In this document: one piece after another, positions 54,367-63,053 of the stretch
Position numbering within the stretch: position 1 is the stretch's first letter
Layout of the letters: each line of letters begins with the position of its first letter
Origin: FEN-1073 sp963780865
Lineage (GTDB): Bacteria; Chloroflexota; Anaerolineae; Anaerolineales; RBG-16-64-43
Direction: 5' to 3'
Assembly (NCBI GenBank): GCA_963780865.1
Contig: CAWADT010000020.1
Coordinates: 1 to 64,000, forward strand
DNA length: 64,000 nucleotides
Notes under the pieces: generated by a model
What the model saw: only the letters and a program-made list of their open reading frames with translations
Told to the model about the DNA's origin: nothing
Databases searched by the model: none
Program-made: the position numbers and the translations under genes

Positions 54367-56182
54367 TTAATGCCCCAGCATGAGTTGTTCGACGATCGGT
54401 CCCAGGGAAAGCGCGGGAATGAAGCTCAGCGCCCCCACAATGATGATCACACCGAGCAGCCAGGCGATGAAGAGCGGCGTGTGCGTGGGCAGGGTGCCCG
54501 CGCCGGCCGGAATTTTCTTCTTGGCCGCCAGCGACCCGGCGATGGCCAGGACCGGGATGACCAGCCAGTAGCGCGAGACAAACATCACGATGGCGAGGGC
54601 GGTATTGTAGAACGGCGTGTTCACGCCGATCCCCGCGAACGCGCTGCCGTTGTTGCCCGCCGCCGACGAAAAGGCGTACAACACTTCGCTGAATCCGTGC
54701 GGGCCGGGGTTGAAGATCGTCGCCTGGCCCGCGGGAATGCTGACCGCGATCGCCGTCCCGATTTTCGCCGCCAGGATCGGGATCAGCAGGATGAGCGAAG
54801 CCATCTTCATCTCGTACGCTTCGATCTTCTTGCCTAGATATTCGGGCGTGCGCCCGACCATCAGCCCGGCCACGAAAACCGCCACGATCACGAACGCCAG
54901 CATCCCGTATAAGCCCGAACCGACCCCGCCGTACACGATCTCGCCCAACTGGATCAGGAACATCGGAACAAATCCGCCCATCGGGATGTACGAATCGTGC
55001 ATTGAGTTCACGGACCCGTTCGAAGCGGACGTGGTAGCCGTGGCCCATAAGGCGGAATTCGCGATCCCGAATCGCACCTCCTTGCCCTCCATGTTCCCGC
55101 CGGATTGAAGCGCGCTGGCGGTTTGATCGACGCCGAGCGCCGCGAGTCTCGGGATTACCGCTTTGCTCGGCCCATACGGCGAGCCCCAGCATAGCGGTGA
55201 AGAGGAGCGTCATCGTCGCCAGAATCGCCCAACCCTGGCGCGTGTCGCCCACCATTTTGCCGAAGGTATAAACCAGCGCCGCCGGAATGAGCAGAATGGA
55301 AAGCATTTCCAGGAAGTTGGAAAGCGGGGTTGGGTTTTCGTATGGGTGCGCCGAGTTGACATTGAAGAAGCCGCCGCCGTTCGTGCCGAGCTGCTTGATC
55401 GCGATCTGCGAGGCGGCCGGGCCGACCGCGAGGATTTGGCTGGTCACACTCTGGCCGGAGGAGCCGGTTGCGGGTTGCAGCAGCGACGCGGATTGATAGG
55501 CGCTGAAGGTCTGCACGACCCCCTGCGAAACGAGCGCGAGGGAGAGCACCAATGCCAGGGGTAGGAGGATGTAGAGCGTGCTGCGCGTCAGATCCACCCA
55601 GAAGTTGCCAACCCCCCTCCGGCTCACCTCATTTCCTCTCGATCGACGAAGCGTAGAGTGTGATTCATCCGTTGCGGAAATGAGGGGAGAGAGGGGGGTG
55701 CGCGTGAATCCGCGAATTAACGCAACCAACACCGCCATGCCGGTGGCGGCGGAGACGAAGTTCTGCACCGTCAGGGCCGCCATCTGGGTCAGGTAGCTCA
55801 TCGTCGTTTCGCCGCCGTATCCTTGCCAGTTGGTGTTGGTCGCGAAGCTGACGGCCGTGTTCCACGACAAATCCGGCGAAACGGAACCGAAGCCTTGCGG
55901 ATTGAACGGTAGAAATCCCTGCAGCCGCTGCAGCCCATATACGGCGATCAATCCCAAGCCGTTGAAGAGCATCACGGCGACGGCATACACTTTCCAGTTC
56001 ATCTCGTCTTCCGGTTTCACGCCGATCAGGCGGTAGAGCAACCGCTCCACCGGACCAAGCAGCGGATCAAGAAAAGTCGGCTGGCCCTGATAGACGCGCG
56101 CCATGAACGATCCCAGCGGTTTGGCCAGCGCCAGGAGGACGACGAGGTAGAAGATCAGTTGAAGCAAGCTTAATGGGCTCAT
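54367..56182 (-). CDS. kdpA: potassium-transporting ATPase KdpA subunit, one frameshift
   Basis: K+ channel-like subunit, 604 aa after correction. From the ATG at 56182 (MSPLSLLQLIFYLVVLLALA) the frame is normal through three selectivity-filter-like loops (GGETTMSYLTQM, TNGGGFFNVNSAHPYENP) to AEQSGNP. Near 55151-55153 there is one extra base (GGG for GG on the plus strand). Past it the true frame gives GGNMEGKEVRFGI, FNPGPHGFSEVLYAFSSAAGNNGSAFAG and the C-terminal helices. Uncorrected, the C-terminal 260 residues would be lost and the pump inactive. The ATG overlaps the kdpF TGA. Confidence 0.93.
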
Positions 56183-56271
56183 CCAAACCATTCCGGTTTC
56201 AAGAGCGCCAGGATTAAATAAATGAGAAGCGCAAGCGTGATCGCGCCGGCGATGAAATAGAGCGTATTCAT
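56179..56271 (-). CDS. kdpF: potassium-transporting ATPase KdpF subunit
   Basis: A 30-aa single-span peptide (MNTLYFIAGAITLALLIYLI then LALLKPEWFG), matching KdpF, whose hallmark is ...YLxxALLKPExF. It stabilises KdpFABC and binds lipid-facing. GGAGG precedes the ATG. It overlaps the genes on both sides by ATGA. Confidence 0.92.
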   Translation of the reverse strand: MNTLYFIAGAITLALLIYLILALLKPEWFG

Positions 56272-56414
56272 TTTGTGTCCTCCATCAGCCGGTCGCAGAC
56301 GACGATCAACCCCCAACTCGCCAGGAGCAGCAACAAAGTCAATCCGAGGTACAGCAAATCCGAAACCGGAAAAGAGAAACTATTCGCAAGCGAAAATATC
56401 GCAACGTTCAACAC
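56268..56414 (-). CDS. 48-aa membrane ORF leading the kdp operon
   Basis: A GTG-started ORF (56412-56414) of 48 residues with one hydrophobic helix (LLYLGLTLLLLLASWGLIVV) and a CDRLMEDTK tail. GAGG lies six bases before the start. Its TGA overlaps the kdpF ATG. Short hydrophobic ORFs in this position are known in many kdp operons but have no assigned function, to my knowledge. Confidence 0.7.
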   Translation of the reverse strand: MLNVAIFSLANSFSFPVSDLLYLGLTLLLLLASWGLIVVCDRLMEDTK

Positions 56415-56556
56415 GGGCAGCCTCGCTTCTTGATCATGGCATAATGTACTTCCGAAGGCGCCAATTTTCTGTTAAGAAAGCGTGCGGAATAGTCAAGAAA
56501 CCGTCAATAAACGGTAGGGGCTGTTTTGGCGGCAATACAACCCCCGGGAGGCCGGT

Positions 56557-57142
56557 TTGGACGCATCTCAAAGGCTTTTTATCGCCGTCGAACTTTCTAC
56601 CGAAGTCCGCCGGTGGCTGGAAGCGGCCCGCTCAATTCTCGAGCCCGGGATGCCTTCCGGCGCCGTGCGTTGGGTTGCCGCGGATCGGGATTCATCTCAC
56701 GTTGAAGTTTCTGGGGGAGATACCGGTGAGCCGGATCGACGCCGTTCGCGGCGCGATGGACCGTTCGGTGGAAGGCGTCAATTCGTTTTCCCTGATCTTC
56801 GATGGGGTGGGGTGCTTCCCCAATACCGTCCGCCCCAGGGTGGTCTGGGCCGGCGTGCGCGGGGCGCCTGCGCTCGTTGATCTGCAGCAGCGGCTGGAAG
56901 ACGGTCTGAGCGCGGCCGGTTTTAAAAAAGAAGAGCGCGCTTTCTCGCCGCACCTGACGTTGGGAAGGGTGAGGGACGGCGTTAACGAAATTCCTGTGCG
57001 GAAAATCGGCGCGGCCGTCGAGGGTGCGCGCTTGGAACCAGCGCAGCCCATGCCGGTGGATGGGATCTGCCTCTTCCGCAGCGTTCTGCGGCCGGACGGA
57101 CCGGAGTATTCTGTTCTCTATCGCAAGGGAATCAGTGGATGA
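56557..57142 (+). CDS. thpR: RNA 2',3'-cyclic phosphodiesterase (ThpR), one frameshift
   Basis: 2H-phosphoesterase of the LigT type, 194 aa after correction. TTG start at 56557 with GGGAGG five bases ahead; MDASQRLFIAVELSTEVRRW is the usual beginning. Near 56687-56689 there is an extra base. Dropping it turns AADRDSSHV into AADRIHLTLKFLGE, the first HxT motif; the second is SPHLTLGRV (about 133-141). The 3' end overlaps the convergent L,D-transpeptidase gene by 11 bases. Confidence 0.88.
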
Positions 57143-58136
57143 AAACTCTCGTACCCAGGCCGCTCTCCCCTTTGATCTTGGCGTCGGTGATGGCGGGGGT
57201 TGTCCAGCAGTAAAGCCAGAGCGCGTCTTCGGGCGCCAGGTTGATGCAGCCGTGGCTGCGCCGGCGTCCGAAATCGTTATGCCAATACGTCCCGTGCAAA
57301 GCCACTCCGTGCTCGATCTCGAAATAGCTCACCCAGGGCACGCCGGGCAGTTCGTACGCCAGAGGATCGGCGGTGATCCGGCCGTCGCCCATATGCACCC
57401 CGGCCACTTTGATCTGGACGTTGAAGGTGCCCGTCGGCGTGGCGGTATCTTTGCCAGCCATCCCGGAGGATAGCTTCGCCGTGCGCACGACGGTGGTGTC
57501 TTCGTACGCCGATAGGCTCTGATCGGAGAGGCGGATGTCGATCCATTTTTTCCAGGGATCGATATCGGAATGGACGGGGGAATATTCCACCGGAGAAAGC
57601 AGCCGCAGATGCTCGGCGGGGGCGAAGAGGTCCAGGTTCAACTGCTGATCATGCAGGATATACCAGACCTTGCCGCGCTCTCCAATTTTCGTCCCGGTCA
57701 CCCAATGAACCGATTTGTAATACAGGCGGTAGAGGATTTGCTCCTGGGGGACGATGCTTAGGTACGATTGGGTGATCGGCACGCTCACTTCGGCCGGCGT
57801 GGTCTGGGGAACGGATTGAAACGGCGCCTGGGGATGGAATTCCACCGGCTGAACATCCCCGCTGTGAATGAATCCCGCCTCCACCTGCAGCCAGCGCGGA
57901 TTCCCGCTGGGCGCCTTGGCGTCCACGAAGCGCACGATTTGTACCAGGGTATCCTTCGGGATTTGCAGCAGGCTCGGGGCGGAGGGGTCCGGCTCCAGGC
58001 GGGCGTCGACCGACTTGACGGCCACGCGGCCGATGGGAAGCGCGGGGAGAGTGGAGAACAATCCCGGCGGAATCGCCAGGGCAGGCGCGCTAGCGGCGGC
58101 CAGCCTAAGGAAATCACGACGGGTAAGCCGATTCAC
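57132..58136 (-). CDS. L,D-transpeptidase (YkuD) with Tat signal
   Basis: A 334-aa exported cell-wall enzyme. The GTG at 58136 is chosen because it puts the twin-arginine signal (RLTRRDFLRLAAASAPALA) at the N-terminus and has AAAGG eight bases ahead; ATG at 58193 is the alternative. Residues about 35-90 look SH3-like. The YkuD domain has PTGTFNVQIKVAG, then HGTYWHNDFGRRRSHGCINL with the catalytic His and Cys. It would cross-link peptidoglycan or anchor proteins. In monoderm-like Chloroflexota its presence supports a real peptidoglycan. Confidence 0.93.
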   Translation of the reverse strand: MNRLTRRDFLRLAAASAPALAIPPGLFSTLPALPIGRVAVKSVDARLEPDPSAPSLLQIPKDTLVQIVRFVDAKAPSGNPRWLQVEAGFIHSGDVQPVEFHPQAPFQSVPQTTPAEVSVPITQSYLSIVPQEQILYRLYYKSVHWVTGTKIGERGKVWYILHDQQLNLDLFAPAEHLRLLSPVEYSPVHSDIDPWKKWIDIRLSDQSLSAYEDTTVVRTAKLSSGMAGKDTATPTGTFNVQIKVAGVHMGDGRITADPLAYELPGVPWVSYFEIEHGVALHGTYWHNDFGRRRSHGCINLAPEDALWLYCWTTPAITDAKIKGESGLGTRVFIH

Positions 58137-58216
58137 AATGGTTGCCTTTCGCGCAAGGGTATAATTCGTTTCAAGGATAGCATAGTTTTCCATGGAGGTG
58201 CGTTCTGGACGGTCTG

Positions 58217-58549
58217 ATGCTGGCCCGAAGCCTGGTGCGGGCGCTGGAGGAGCGAAAAGCGGAGGAAATAATTCTCTTGGATGTGCAGGGACGGTGCCCT
58301 TTCGCGGATTTCTTCGTCCTGTGTTCCGGTTCCTCCGACCGGATGGTGCGGGCGTTGACCGAAACCGTGATCGAGGCGGCCCACAAGGAGTATAAAATCC
58401 CCGCCCGGTTGGAAGGGCATCCCGAGAGCGGATGGGTACTTGTGGATTTGGGCGCGGTGATCGCCCATATTTTCACCCCGCAGCGCAGGGAATATTACGA
58501 TTTGGAAGAATTGTGGAAGGACGGGAAAGTCATCGTTCGAATTCAGTAG
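58217..58549 (+). CDS. rsfS: ribosome silencing factor RsfS
   Basis: A 110-aa DUF143 protein that binds L14 and blocks subunit joining. ILLDVQGRCPFADFFVLCSG, DRMVRALTETVIEAAHKE, GWVLVDLGAVIAHIF and YYDLEELW are conserved. The ATG at 58217 lacks a close ribosome-binding site; GGAGG at 58194-58198 is better placed for an in-frame CTG at 58205. Confidence 0.95.
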   Translation: MLARSLVRALEERKAEEIILLDVQGRCPFADFFVLCSGSSDRMVRALTETVIEAAHKEYKIPARLEGHPESGWVLVDLGAVIAHIFTPQRREYYDLEELWKDGKVIVRIQ

Positions 58550-58709
58550 ACCCCGGCCGGTGGCCGAGGTGGGCCCCGGTCGTGACCAGTGGTTCCATTC
58601 CAGGTGGTTTGTCTTTTTAAAATAATAGCATATACTTAAGGAGAAATAATCGGCATCCGCCGATGAACTCCGCGTTCTCATCCACATTCTTCTTTTCCAG
58701 GAGGGGCAG

Positions 58710-59558
58710 ATGGACGAATCACAGCATTTTGAATCCCGAAAAAAATGGTTGAGGCCCGCGCTGCTTTTAGCCGTGGTAATGATCCTCGTGATCTCGTGCT
58801 CCATAGGAGCCCCGGCTGCCACCAGCACGCCGCTCCCGACCAGTACCAATACCACCGTACCAACCGACACCGCCCTGCCCACCGAAACTCCCCAACCGAC
58901 CGCCACAAAGAAGCCTACAGCGAACTACGGCGCGACCCAGCAGGCACAACAACAAGGTACCTCGGCGGCGGCAACGGAATTCGCGGGCGCCGTCTTGGGC
59001 GAAGTCCAATCCAAATTGGACGAGGTTGGGGTAATGATGGGGTCCGGGAGTGTTATATTTTGGAATTCCAATCCGATCCCGGTGGAATCCTCGAGTCCGA
59101 ATGTGGTGACCCACCAAGATTTGGATCCGAGCATTCAAGCTGCGGATTTCGCCTTTCATTCCAATATCACCTGGGAAGTAAAACAAAAAATAGGAATCGT
59201 CTATTGCATTATGATGTTCCGAATCTCTGGGGATTTAAATATGGATCCCTGGTATATGATGCGGATGGGCAGAATTTCCGGCCTCGGGCATGTCTTTTTT
59301 GATGTAATGCAGGGCTGGACAATTGTAGGGGAGAATAACGGAGATATCAGCGATTACATCCGGGACGGAAACGGGGATACGAATGACGTCCTTCTGGTTG
59401 CCCGTGCAAATCAATTCACGGCGTATGTAAACGGACACCAAGTGTCGGTCTGGTGGAATACCAAAATCGATCGCGGTGCATTCGGCCTTGGAACTTTGCA
59501 GGATACCGGCACATCAGTTTGCACTTTCAACGATACCTGGATCTGGGCTTGGTCTTAA
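58710..59558 (+). CDS. PT-rich lipoprotein with C-terminal LamG-like domain
   Basis: A 282-aa lipoprotein. A hydrophobic helix ends in a lipobox (ILVISC, Cys about 30), followed by a long Pro/Thr linker to about residue 70. The rest is beta-rich, with VEWWNTKIDRGAFGLGTLQ-like (WWNTKIDRGAFGLGTLQDTG) and NQFTAYVNGHQV, the pattern of concanavalin-like DUF1080/LamG folds that bind ligands in secreted proteins. Similar Thr-rich lipoproteins are frequent in Anaerolineae. AGGAGGGG precedes the ATG. Confidence 0.75.
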   Translation: MDESQHFESRKKWLRPALLLAVVMILVISCSIGAPAATSTPLPTSTNTTVPTDTALPTETPQPTATKKPTANYGATQQAQQQGTSAAATEFAGAVLGEVQSKLDEVGVMMGSGSVIFWNSNPIPVESSSPNVVTHQDLDPSIQAADFAFHSNITWEVKQKIGIVYCIMMFRISGDLNMDPWYMMRMGRISGLGHVFFDVMQGWTIVGENNGDISDYIRDGNGDTNDVLLVARANQFTAYVNGHQVSVWWNTKIDRGAFGLGTLQDTGTSVCTFNDTWIWAWS

Positions 59559-59578
59559 TCACCCGGCCAATCCGAGCG

Positions 59579-59610
59579 AAGCCCCGGCGATCCACAGCCG
59601 GGGCTTTTTT
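59579..59610 (+). terminator. Rho-independent terminator of the lipoprotein gene
   Basis: AAGCCCCGGC, eight-base loop, GCCGGGGC and TTTTTT, 20 bases after the stop. Confidence 0.9.
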
Positions 59611-59712
59611 ATCCCGCTTTCGCGGGATGATGAATATCCCGCAGCTTGCTGCGCAGTTCTTGGGGGTTGCGTACCTTGATACCGCGCGGCTTGCCGCGCG
59701 GTCGTTCATTAC
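59611..59712. repeat. CGCGCGGC/CCCGCG repeat, empty copy
   Basis: Reverse complement of 27119-27266 without the 40-base insert: here the small hairpin CGCAGCTTGCTGCG is intact. Confidence 0.85.
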
Positions 59713-59887
59713 CACGGATTACACCGAAAAAAGAAAGGATTTCACGGATAGAAAATTTCCGGTGCCATCGGTGCTTTGATTGTGAAATCCGTATTGTTCG
59801 GCTTGCCGGGGCTTTTTATTACCACGGATTTCACCGATAAGAACACGGATGATACCGACATATTTTTATCCGTGTAATCCGTGGTAA
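59713..59887. repeat. CACGGA/ACCGA inverted repeats
   Basis: Two palindromes: about 59711-59800 (ACCACGGATTACACCG... to ...GTGAAATCCGTA) and 59820-59890 (ACCACGGATTTCACCGA to ATCCGTGTAATCCGTGGT). They belong to the family noted at 5469 and 11411. Confidence 0.65.
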
Positions 59888-61510
59888 TCAGGGAGAAAGA
59901 ATCACATCCGGCCGAATCGGACCGGAAAGACCGTAGTAAATCCGGAAATCTCCGATCTGTTCAATCTGATACCGGATTCCATGCGTGGAAAATGCCGCTA
60001 CCAGCAGCGAATCCAGCGCGGGGTTTTTGGTCGTGATGTAGGCCACACGGCCGCTATCCTCCACCAGCGCGTCGTAGGGCGGATACCGGTCGTCGCGGGG
60101 GGTATAGCGTAGATCCGTGTGATAAGGAAGCCGGGCGGTGAAAATGAGCTCCTCGTGTGAGAGGAAAGCGAGCGGAAACGAAACCCAGTAATTGGTATAC
60201 CCGCGCGTTTCGCCGTGTGCGCGTAAAAAGGCGATCACTTGGGGAAGGTCGCTCTGATCCAGTTGCGCCACCGGATCGAATTGGGTGGTGATCCCGGGCG
60301 GATTGTGCAATGCGGATTCGATCGTCCCTGCGCCTTGAAAGAGAATTAATACCGGCAGCAGCAAATAGGCGGCCCGGCCGAAACGCGCCGCCGCGCGGAC
60401 GATGAACTCGGCGCAGAATGCCGCCAGACCCAGAATCAGCGGCAGGAAATACCGGCCGCTGGGATCGTTGCCGAACGGGGTGAACAAATACGCCGTTGCG
60501 AGAAATGCCGCCGAACCCGCCAGCATCCATCGGACAGGCCGGGCGGCGTCCCGCGCTCGGAGATTGCGCATGGCGTAGACGATCGCGGTGAAATCAATTG
60601 CCAGCGCGAAGGGAAGTAGCACAGGCGCGAGCCAATGGATTTCCCAGCTCGGCCGCAACCCGAATAGGGTTGTGGTTCCAAATAATAGCAGGTCGATCAG
60701 GCGGGTGGCGACGACCGTCACCAGGCTGCCTTGCACGGCGCCGGCGATCGCGCTGCCGCCCAATTCACGGAGCGCCGCGGCTCCCAATTGAATCCACCCC
60801 GCGATCCAGGGGGATAACCCAACGATTATCCCGACGAAGAGAATACCCATCCGAGCCCGGATATTTTTCCTCGGGTAAGGTTTCTCCTCGGAGGGTCTGA
60901 AGAAGAGCGCGGCGAGGAGCGCGGGGAACGATAAAACCAGCGAGAGCGGGAACGACCAGAACCCAATTCCGATAATAAATCCAAGCGCGAGCCAGCGCAC
61001 GGGATGCGTCTTCCCGCGGATGATTTTCAGCGCGAACAGCATGCTCCCGCCGCCCAGCAGCAGCGCTTCCCCATATCCCCCGATGGAAACAGTCGAGTAG
61101 AGCGTGACCAGCACCGGCGGGACGGCGAGCAGCAGGGCGGCGATCCGCGCCGCCGGGAGCGAATCAAACGCCTCCGCGCAGAAAAAATACCAGACGGTGA
61201 TCGTTCCCGCGTAGAGCAATGCCTGAACCGCGCGGATCACCCACACCTGCGCCCCCCAGACCGCGAACCCGGCCGCGACCAAGAAAGCATCCAGGCTGCC
61301 CATATAGGCCTGTCCGTAAAAGAACAGCGGACGTTCGCCTTGAAGAATGTGCCGGGCCATGAGCGCCACGACCGCTTCGTCGGCATTAAAAGGAAAGGCT
61401 TGCCTCCCCAATAGCCAGACCTTGATCCCCAGGGCCAGAAACAGGGCCAGGCCCAACCCCCAGTGCCGGCGCGCGGTTTCCCGTATAATCGCGAGTATGC
61501 CACCCCGCAC
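59888..61510 (-). CDS. GT39-type membrane glycosyltransferase
   Basis: A 540-aa integral membrane protein with about ten hydrophobic helices, of the ArnT/PMT superfamily that moves sugars from a polyprenyl phosphate. The first loop carries NADEAVVALMARHILQGERP (the catalytic Asp-Glu region). Start: GTG at 61510 with AGGAGG six bases ahead; ATG at 61525 is the alternative. It overlaps the divergent neighbour by 14 bases. Confidence 0.85.
   Translation of the reverse strand: MRGGILAIIRETARRHWGLGLALFLALGIKVWLLGRQAFPFNADEAVVALMARHILQGERPLFFYGQAYMGSLDAFLVAAGFAVWGAQVWVIRAVQALLYAGTITVWYFFCAEAFDSLPAARIAALLLAVPPVLVTLYSTVSIGGYGEALLLGGGSMLFALKIIRGKTHPVRWLALGFIIGIGFWSFPLSLVLSFPALLAALFFRPSEEKPYPRKNIRARMGILFVGIIVGLSPWIAGWIQLGAAALRELGGSAIAGAVQGSLVTVVATRLIDLLLFGTTTLFGLRPSWEIHWLAPVLLPFALAIDFTAIVYAMRNLRARDAARPVRWMLAGSAAFLATAYLFTPFGNDPSGRYFLPLILGLAAFCAEFIVRAAARFGRAAYLLLPVLILFQGAGTIESALHNPPGITTQFDPVAQLDQSDLPQVIAFLRAHGETRGYTNYWVSFPLAFLSHEELIFTARLPYHTDLRYTPRDDRYPPYDALVEDSGRVAYITTKNPALDSLLVAAFSTHGIRYQIEQIGDFRIYYGLSGPIRPDVILSP
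61484..61489 (+). promoter_or_regulatory. -10 box placed for a leaderless transcript
   Basis: TATAAT ends seven bases before the ATG at 61497; there is no ribosome-binding site between. Confidence 0.45.
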
Positions 61511-63053
61511 GAAAATCCTCCTCATGGCGCTGGTCGCGGCGCTCGCCTTCGGGCTTCGAATTCTCCCCGGACCGCGCACTATCGACGACGCTTTTATCAC
61601 TTTCCGCTACGCCCGTAACCTGCTCGAAGGGAACGGGCCGGTATTCAACCCCGGCGAGCGCGTGCTCGGAACGACCACCCCATTGTACATGGGTCTTCTG
61701 GCGATTGTCTCCCTGCCGCTGGGCGGAGCGAAGGCGCCTTTTCCCGACATCGCAATGGTCGTCAACGCGCTGGCCGATGCGCTTACCTGCCTGCTGTTGA
61801 TCGGCATCGGCCGCAAGCTGCGTTTCCCGGCGGCCGGTTGGGCCGCGGCGATTCTGTGGGCGGTTTCGCCGATGAGCGTCACCTTCGCGGTCGGCGGAAT
61901 GGAAACCAGCGTGTATATTCTGCTCCTGGTTTCGATATTCTACTTCCGTCTGCAGGAAAGACTTTACCTCATGAGTTTCCTCGCGGGGCTGGCCTACCTT
62001 TGCCGCCCGGACGCGCTGCTCCTGATCCTGCCGCTGTGGATCGAACTCTTCTTTCGCCTGCTGCAGCGGAACGGGCTGCGCCCGGCGCTGCGAAAAATCC
62101 TCCTGGTCTCCCTGCCGCTCCTCGCTCTGCTACTGGTATGGTTTGGGTTCGCGCTTGCGTATTATGGGACGCTTCTCCCGCAATCGATGCTCGCCAAATC
62201 CGTCGCTTACCGGCTGGATCCCAAAGCCGGATTAATCCGGTTGATCCAAGCGTACGCTACGCCCTTTTTTGAAGAGGAGACGTTTGGAACCGGAATCCTA
62301 CTGTTTACGGCGCCGCTCTATCTGTTTTTGTCGGCGATCGGAATCCTTGCCGCGGAGAAATTGCAGCCGGGGCAGGGCGCCGCGGCCGGGTTGGCGTTCC
62401 CCTGGGTTTATTTTCTGGCCTTCTCCATCGCCGATCCGCTGATCTTCCGCTGGTACCTTGCGACACCCGTCCCGTTTCTCTTCCTCTCTATTTTTATTGG
62501 TGTCGCGTCGATCCTCCAATTGACGACCAATGGCGCGCCGGCGCGAATCGCACGCTGGCGCGCAATCCTATTCAGTGCGATTGCGCTTGGCTGCTTGCTG
62601 CTTTCCGTCCGTGATTGGACTTTCAGATCGGATCATGGTCCCGCGAATCCTGCTCCACAGATGGCGTACATTCGCCTCGAACTGCTGTATCGCCGGGCAG
62701 CCGAGGATTTGCAGAAACGGTTGCTGCCCGGACAGGTCGTAGCCGCCGGGGACGTCGGGGTGCTCGGTTATTTCCTCGACGCGCCGATCCTGGATACGAT
62801 CGGATTGAACTCGAAGCAGTCCGTCCGCTATTATCCCTTGCCGGAAAGCATGTACGTCATCGTCTATGCCATGCCGCCGAACCTCATCCTCGCCGCGGAA
62901 CCGGAGTACGTAGTTCTGCTGGATGTCTACGGCCGAAACGGGCTTCTGATCGATCCACAATTCGTAAATCAATACCGGGTTTGCGCGCAATATCCCACCG
63001 ATATCTACGGCAGTCAATTCCTGCTCGTCTATTGCCGGAAGGATTTGCCGTGA
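61497..63053 (+). CDS. GT39-like membrane protein
   Basis: A 518-aa integral membrane protein of the same broad GT-C fold. TIDDAFITFRYARNLLEGNGPVFNPGERVLGTTTPLY gives the Asp-Asp motif of the first loop, MSVTFAVGGMETSVYILLLV and CRPDALLLILPLW follow, and a C-terminal soluble domain carries VVAAGDVGVLGYFLD. Sequence of this class is frequent in Chloroflexota. Its TGA overlaps the next gene's GTG. Confidence 0.85.
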   Translation: MPPRTKILLMALVAALAFGLRILPGPRTIDDAFITFRYARNLLEGNGPVFNPGERVLGTTTPLYMGLLAIVSLPLGGAKAPFPDIAMVVNALADALTCLLLIGIGRKLRFPAAGWAAAILWAVSPMSVTFAVGGMETSVYILLLVSIFYFRLQERLYLMSFLAGLAYLCRPDALLLILPLWIELFFRLLQRNGLRPALRKILLVSLPLLALLLVWFGFALAYYGTLLPQSMLAKSVAYRLDPKAGLIRLIQAYATPFFEEETFGTGILLFTAPLYLFLSAIGILAAEKLQPGQGAAAGLAFPWVYFLAFSIADPLIFRWYLATPVPFLFLSIFIGVASILQLTTNGAPARIARWRAILFSAIALGCLLLSVRDWTFRSDHGPANPAPQMAYIRLELLYRRAAEDLQKRLLPGQVVAAGDVGVLGYFLDAPILDTIGLNSKQSVRYYPLPESMYVIVYAMPPNLILAAEPEYVVLLDVYGRNGLLIDPQFVNQYRVCAQYPTDIYGSQFLLVYCRKDLP

